From assembly GCA_012845835.1 (NCBI GenBank), contig JABAKD010000015.1:7221974-7285973 (forward strand): 64,000 bases of DNA. The letters are read 5' to 3'. The translations under genes and the position numbers were made by a program. Numbering within the stretch: position 1 is the first letter of the stretch; every line of letters starts with the position of its first letter. The stretch is from Undaria pinnatifida. Taxonomy: Eukaryota; Sar; Phaeophyceae; Laminariales; Alariaceae. A model generated the notes under the pieces. The model had not been told where the DNA came from. It saw only the letters and a list, made by a program, of their open reading frames with translations, and did no database searches. Of the stretch, positions 59,835 to 64,000 are shown in pieces.

Positions 59835-60940
59835 GTGAGCAAACTAAGCAAAGGGTGTTTTCTGTGTGGGTGAAAGTACATGTCGTATCTGGCACTCTAA
59901 ATATGAGTGGGGCACCAAAAGGGTGTTTGCGGTGAGTGAAAGTATATGTCATAAATGTCACTCTTAATTGTAGCGGAACAGTACGGGGGTGTATACGGCG
60001 GGTGAAAGTAAAGGTAATACTTGGCTCTACTAATAATACTGGGGCGCCAAGGGAGTGTTTGCGACGGGTGAAACCAAACGCCAAATCTGGCACTATTAAT
60101 AATAGGGTACCAGAAGAGGTGTTTGTGGTGAGTCAAAGTAAAAGTTGCATCTGGCATTATTAAAAGTGGTTAGGCACCAAGGAGGCGTTTGCGCTGGGTG
60201 AGGTAAATGTCATTCCTGGTCCTACTAATGTAGGTGGAGCACCGAGGGGGTGTTTGCGGTGGGTGACTTTAAATGCAATGACTGGCTTCATTTATAGTAA
60301 TGGAGCACCAAGGAGGTGATTGTGGTGGGTGAAAGTATATGTCATATACGAAGTATGGTATTATTAACAGGTGAGGCACCAGGGGGGTGTTTGCGGTGGG
60401 TGAAAGTAAATATCATATCTGGCACTAATAGTAGTGGGGCACCAGGGGCGTGTTTGCGGTGGGTTGAGGGATATGTCATACCTGGCACTTTTATTAGTAG
60501 TGGGCCACCGAGGGGGTGTTTGAGGTGCGTAAACGTAAAAGTCGTAGCTGGCACTACCAATAGTAGTGGGGCGCCAAGGGGGTGTTTGCGGTGAGTGAAA
60601 GTAAATGTCATACCTGGTACTAGTTGTAGTGAGGCACCAGGGGGGTGTTTGCGGTGAGTGAAACAAAATATCATGTCTGGCACTACTAATGGTAGTTAGG
60701 CACTAAGAGGGTGTTTGCGGTGAGTGAAAGTACATGCAATATCGGGCGCAATACTAATTGCAATGAGGCACCAAGCGGTTGTTTGCGGTGAGTGAGAGTT
60801 AATCTCATACATGGCATTGTAATTGTCGTGGGGCACCAGGGGGGTGTTTGCGGTGGGTGAGAGTAAAAGTCGTACGAAGTATCGGGCATTATTAATTGCA
60901 ATGGGGCACCTAGGGGGTGTTGGTGGGAGGTCAAAATTAA
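59835..60940. repeat. ~66-bp minisatellite, 17 copies
   Basis: Diverged units GGCACCAAGGGGGTGTTTGC, then GGTGGGTGAAAGTAAATGTC and ATACCTGGCACTA(C/T)TAAT, 62-72 bp each. Every unit contains a GTGAGT/GTGGGT-like donor motif. Confidence 0.93.
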
Positions 60941-61218
60941 ATTAAATGTCTTATCTGGCACCATTCATGCGATTGTCCGCTTAATACATTATTTATGTTT
61001 ATTTTTGTAGGTGTTTATGAGGAATCGACTCGGCGTTTGTTTGACCTCTTTAGAACTGTCTCCACCCACGTTTGGGGGGCAGATTACGTGTAACTAGTGT
61101 GGTATATCAGAATATTTTCGGAATTAGTGTGAAGTAGATATTTAGAACGAGTGATCGGCGTTTAAGCTTGTGCATGCTGAACAACTACTTCCCGGTGGCA
61201 AAGAAACATCATAATAGC

Positions 61219-61566
61219 GTGTTTGCGAGATACGACGTTTGGTTGGGCAGGAGTTGGGGCGAAAAACGCGTAACAATTGTACTGAAACCGTCGAACGTCG
61301 CAATCCAAGGGCAACCCAACCCACCCACGGAAAATAAGCAAACAAGCAGGCTAGAAATGCTTTTTCCAGGGACAACCCAACCAATGAAAATTCAGCAACC
61401 AATTAGGCTACAAACATGTTTTCCTAAGTTTTTTTACTAATTTACATTTTCTAACATAATATTATTTTGCGGTTGGTTGACCTTGGGTGATGATGTTCGA
61501 CGGTCGGTTCGATCCTATTTTTACTATTTATCCAACCCAGCAGAGGTTGGAAATCGCAATCACCCT
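61219..61566 (-). mobile_element. Foldback MITE, GGGTGTTTGCGA family, copy 2 (inverted)
   Basis: Ends GTGTTTGCGAGATACGACG and, on the complement, GGGTGATTGCGATTTCC. The interior has TTGGTTGGGCAGGAGTTGGG and two (A)CCCAACC-rich arms. Orientation is opposite to the copies at 9360 and 61967. Confidence 0.65.
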
Positions 61567-61966
61567 AATCTTGCTCGCAATTAATTTTGCGTATTTTGCT
61601 ATCCGACAATGTACAGCGTATGTGTCAGCCCGATATGGATCGAATAGCCCTGCTCACAGTTTCCCTTCCATCACGGTCACCCACTATTTTCCTTCTTGCT
61701 TTACTGGAATAACATTGTTAGTGGTATAGCTACCATCCGACGATGTGCGTCGGAACCAAACGTTGATCACTCGTAAGCCAAATGAAAAGGAAGAAAGCCC
61801 AACGAAGGCACAACCAAGAAAGTCTGTCGCACAAACCTAGCTTCGCTCGCTATTATACGTACTTCCGGCTATGACAACAGGTGTAGCATATTTTGGCCGA
61901 AGTATGTTTCTGTCTGACGGGGCCAATCAACCGACAACCTGCTCACCATCGTTGGAATGATTTTTA

Positions 61967-62225
61967 GGGTGTTTGCGACTTCCTAAACATTTTCGGTTGG
62001 AAAAGATGATGATACAATTGAAACCTGCGAACATCATAACCGACGTAAAATAAGTTAGAAAATAAAAAAAAAGATAGGAAAACATATATCTAAGAACATA
62101 GTTGTTACCTATTTTACGAGGATTGGGTTGGCCTTGGATTGTGATGCTTGGCGGTTTCAACAATATTTTTACAAGTTTTCCCACCCAACTCCTACCCAAC
62201 CAAAGTCGGCATATTGCAAACACGC
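61967..62225 (+). mobile_element. Foldback MITE, GGGTGTTTGCGA family, copy 3
   Basis: Ends GGGTGTTTGCGACTTCC and, on the complement, GTGTTTGCAATATGCC. The interior shares GGGTTGGCCTTGGATTGTGA and CCCAACTCCTACCCAACCAA with copy 1. Confidence 0.7.
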
Positions 62226-62554
62226 GAAACGGTTCAGGCTACAACAGGGGGGTCATTCTCTGGGTCTCGTTTTTTGTCGGCCCGAAGCCACTAGCGCGAG
62301 CAGGTTCCGCACATCTTGGCAGTCTTATGATAAGCGCTTATGGGTTTCGGTCTCGCGAGAATCTATACATATGCACTGCCATGGGGTTGTTAGTCTGATC
62401 TGAAAACAAGTTTCAACATTAGAGTCACGCAAGCGTAATCCGTTCACTTGGAAAGCAGGGGTAGACCTCCTACCGTATCCTTGGTCGAATGCCTCCAACT
62501 ATCATTTGGGTCTGCGACAAAATACCTGAGCCACAGGTTGCACGTTCATAACTT

Positions 62555-62992
62555 TTGTCAAATGCAGCTTTCGGGTGCCGTACAGAGCTCCTCCTCGGCT
62601 TCAAAACAATTACTGTAGATGCACCCACCACCGTAGCATGCGTCTTAACACCAAACTACATCCACCGTTTGCTTGCTCTACCCATTAAACGAAACTGTGA
62701 AACTGATCCGGGGGAGCGTCGATTCTGGCTTGGAGCCGTGGTCGATGACCGGTACTTGGGCACCAACGTTTTCAACTTCAGCAAAACAGACAACGTGGGC
62801 GATGAGGTGAGAACATTGCGCATAATGTTTGTCGGACAAGATCCAGGCTATGTTTTTGCTTCCCTCAGGCAACGTAGCGTAGATGCCGTTCCGATGGAAT
62901 TCAAATATCCTATCGCAAAGTATTGGTATCTCTTCTATGTCTCTCCTCCAACCACTTCCCAATTTCCCTTCACCACGTTTTTTCAGTTTTAG
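62555..62992 (+). CDS. Unrecognised open frame, 145 codons
   Basis: From ATG 62555 to TAG 62990-62992. Balanced composition with DPGERRFWLGAVVDDRYLG, NVFNFSKTDNVGDEVRTL and VGQDPGYVFASLRQRSVDAV; there is no signal peptide or membrane segment. The opposite strand is open over the same stretch (62678-62962), which weakens the case. It could be an exon of a gene extending beyond the window or a transposon fragment. No family was recognised. Confidence 0.3.
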   Translation: MSNAAFGCRTELLLGFKTITVDAPTTVACVLTPNYIHRLLALPIKRNCETDPGERRFWLGAVVDDRYLGTNVFNFSKTDNVGDEVRTLRIMFVGQDPGYVFASLRQRSVDAVPMEFKYPIAKYWYLFYVSPPTTSQFPFTTFFQF

Positions 62993-64000
62993 CTACCAGG
63001 TATAGCTTATGTTGATTGTGCTTGGATGTGATACAGCAATGCCGATGGTTGGTGATAGTAGGGAGTTACCCTACTAGATTGGATTTGTCTTAGTGAGAGC
63101 ATCATTGCGGAACACTCTCGGTTGGGCGGCATTTTCCGTTGTGTTTGTGCAGCCTAGCTCACTTGATGGGAAGACGTGATATGAAGCTATATGTGAAAAC
63201 TCTACTTTGGTGCCCTCTGCGTTGTACTCGAAGGAGCTTAATACGTACATAATGCATTTGACCATCTGCCGGTAACCCCGTCCACGCCAGCTCTGTCCGT
63301 GCAACGGGTAAGCCCACTACGCTTCGAGGATCAAGAAACACGATTAATCGCGAAATATCCGTTCAGAAGCCAGGGTGCTGCGGAAAAGGGCTCTCCTGGA
63401 AAGGGAGTAAGCTGAGTGCTCTGATGTGAATATTGCAGGACAGAAAGATCTAAGAACACAGGATGGGGGTATACGCTATAGCAGAAAGCGAACGGAGAGG
63501 TTCCAGTGGGTGGTATTGGAACTGAAAGCGTTGCTCGTAAGGAGGTGTGCAGTCGAGGAAGAGAGCGAGAGTGGAAGATGTTCCGAACAACAGATTTTGG
63601 ACTAAATAACGGAGGGGTGCGTTTTGATCGATCGAATTCAACGTAAGATTGAAGACATCCTACAAACCACTTTTGAGCTCTCGGTTCCCTACTCAAGTTC
63701 ACTAAACTCTCGCTTCACGAGATGCGAAAATAATCGCAGCCTGATAACACCTAGATGCAAATCCTCGACATCTGTACGGCCAGATGTGGACCTAAGCTGA
63801 TAGAGCCGCTTTTAAGGGGGGGGGGGTTGGGAAGGAGAGGACTGCTCCACAGCAGCAGCTCCAGCAGCTTCCAAGAAGGAAGCAAAAAGATGCTTGTGGT
63901 GACTGCGATACGAAAAGAGGTACAAGGGGAAAAGGGAAAACGGACGTTGCGGAGGTTGGGGAAAACAACCCAACCCAACCTCAACCAACGCCAACGCCCC
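62993..64000. other. Unannotated right end of the window
   Basis: No gene recognised. A minus-strand frame at 63331-63702 (123 codons) is rich in Ser/Pro/Leu without family similarity. A G-run at 63817-63826 and a CCAACCCAACC tract at 63969-63990 are low complexity. Confidence 0.4.

Overview
The window is repeat-rich nuclear DNA from a eukaryote. The evidence is a spliced gene with GT-AG introns, copia-type LTR retrotransposons, pol III tRNA genes with T-run terminators, DNA-transposon remnants, a 308-bp satellite with a 500-N assembly gap, and long microsatellites. The taxon cannot be fixed from sequence alone. Many small exons in very large, C-run-rich introns would suit a brown alga or related stramenopile, but this is a weak inference.

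Region 1 (1-26.3 kb, + strand) is dominated by one gene. Twelve exons between 1220 and 26285 encode an almost complete RuvB-like AAA+ ATPase of the RUVBL1/Pontin/TIP49 family: 453 residues are visible, and only the initiator Met plus one or two residues are missing. All visible junctions are GT-AG and the phases agree. The introns hold microsatellites, SINE-like and MITE-like elements, and degenerate copies of exon edges. The last intron is 13.4 kb and carries nine antisense copies of one tRNA-Glu gene (13.6-23.6 kb): six CTC, two TTC and one decayed CCC version.

Region 2 (26.3-45.1 kb) is a nest of transposons. A copia-type element (28298-38244) keeps gag and the end of RT/RNase H but lacks protease and integrase. 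Its 3' LTR is split by a 4.95-kb insertion flanked by an 11-bp duplication. That insertion has subterminal inverted repeats and several splice-site-bounded open segments. A second copia element (38582-44725) is structurally complete, with two 428-bp LTRs and a 5-bp target duplication GAGTA, but its gag-pol is broken by stops and frameshifts and the RT active site is altered.

Region 3 (45.2-56.55 kb) is tandem DNA. A 1.25-kb palindromic minisatellite built on GAAGCTTCCATGGAAGC-like units runs directly into a 308-bp satellite. The satellite is interrupted by a 2.15-kb insertion and by the assembly gap, and its copies go from diverged on the left to near-identical on the right.

Region 4 (56.55-64 kb) has no recognised gene. 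It holds a 1-kb CAC-triplet tract, a 17-copy ~66-bp minisatellite, two more copies of a foldback MITE, and one unrecognised 145-codon open frame.
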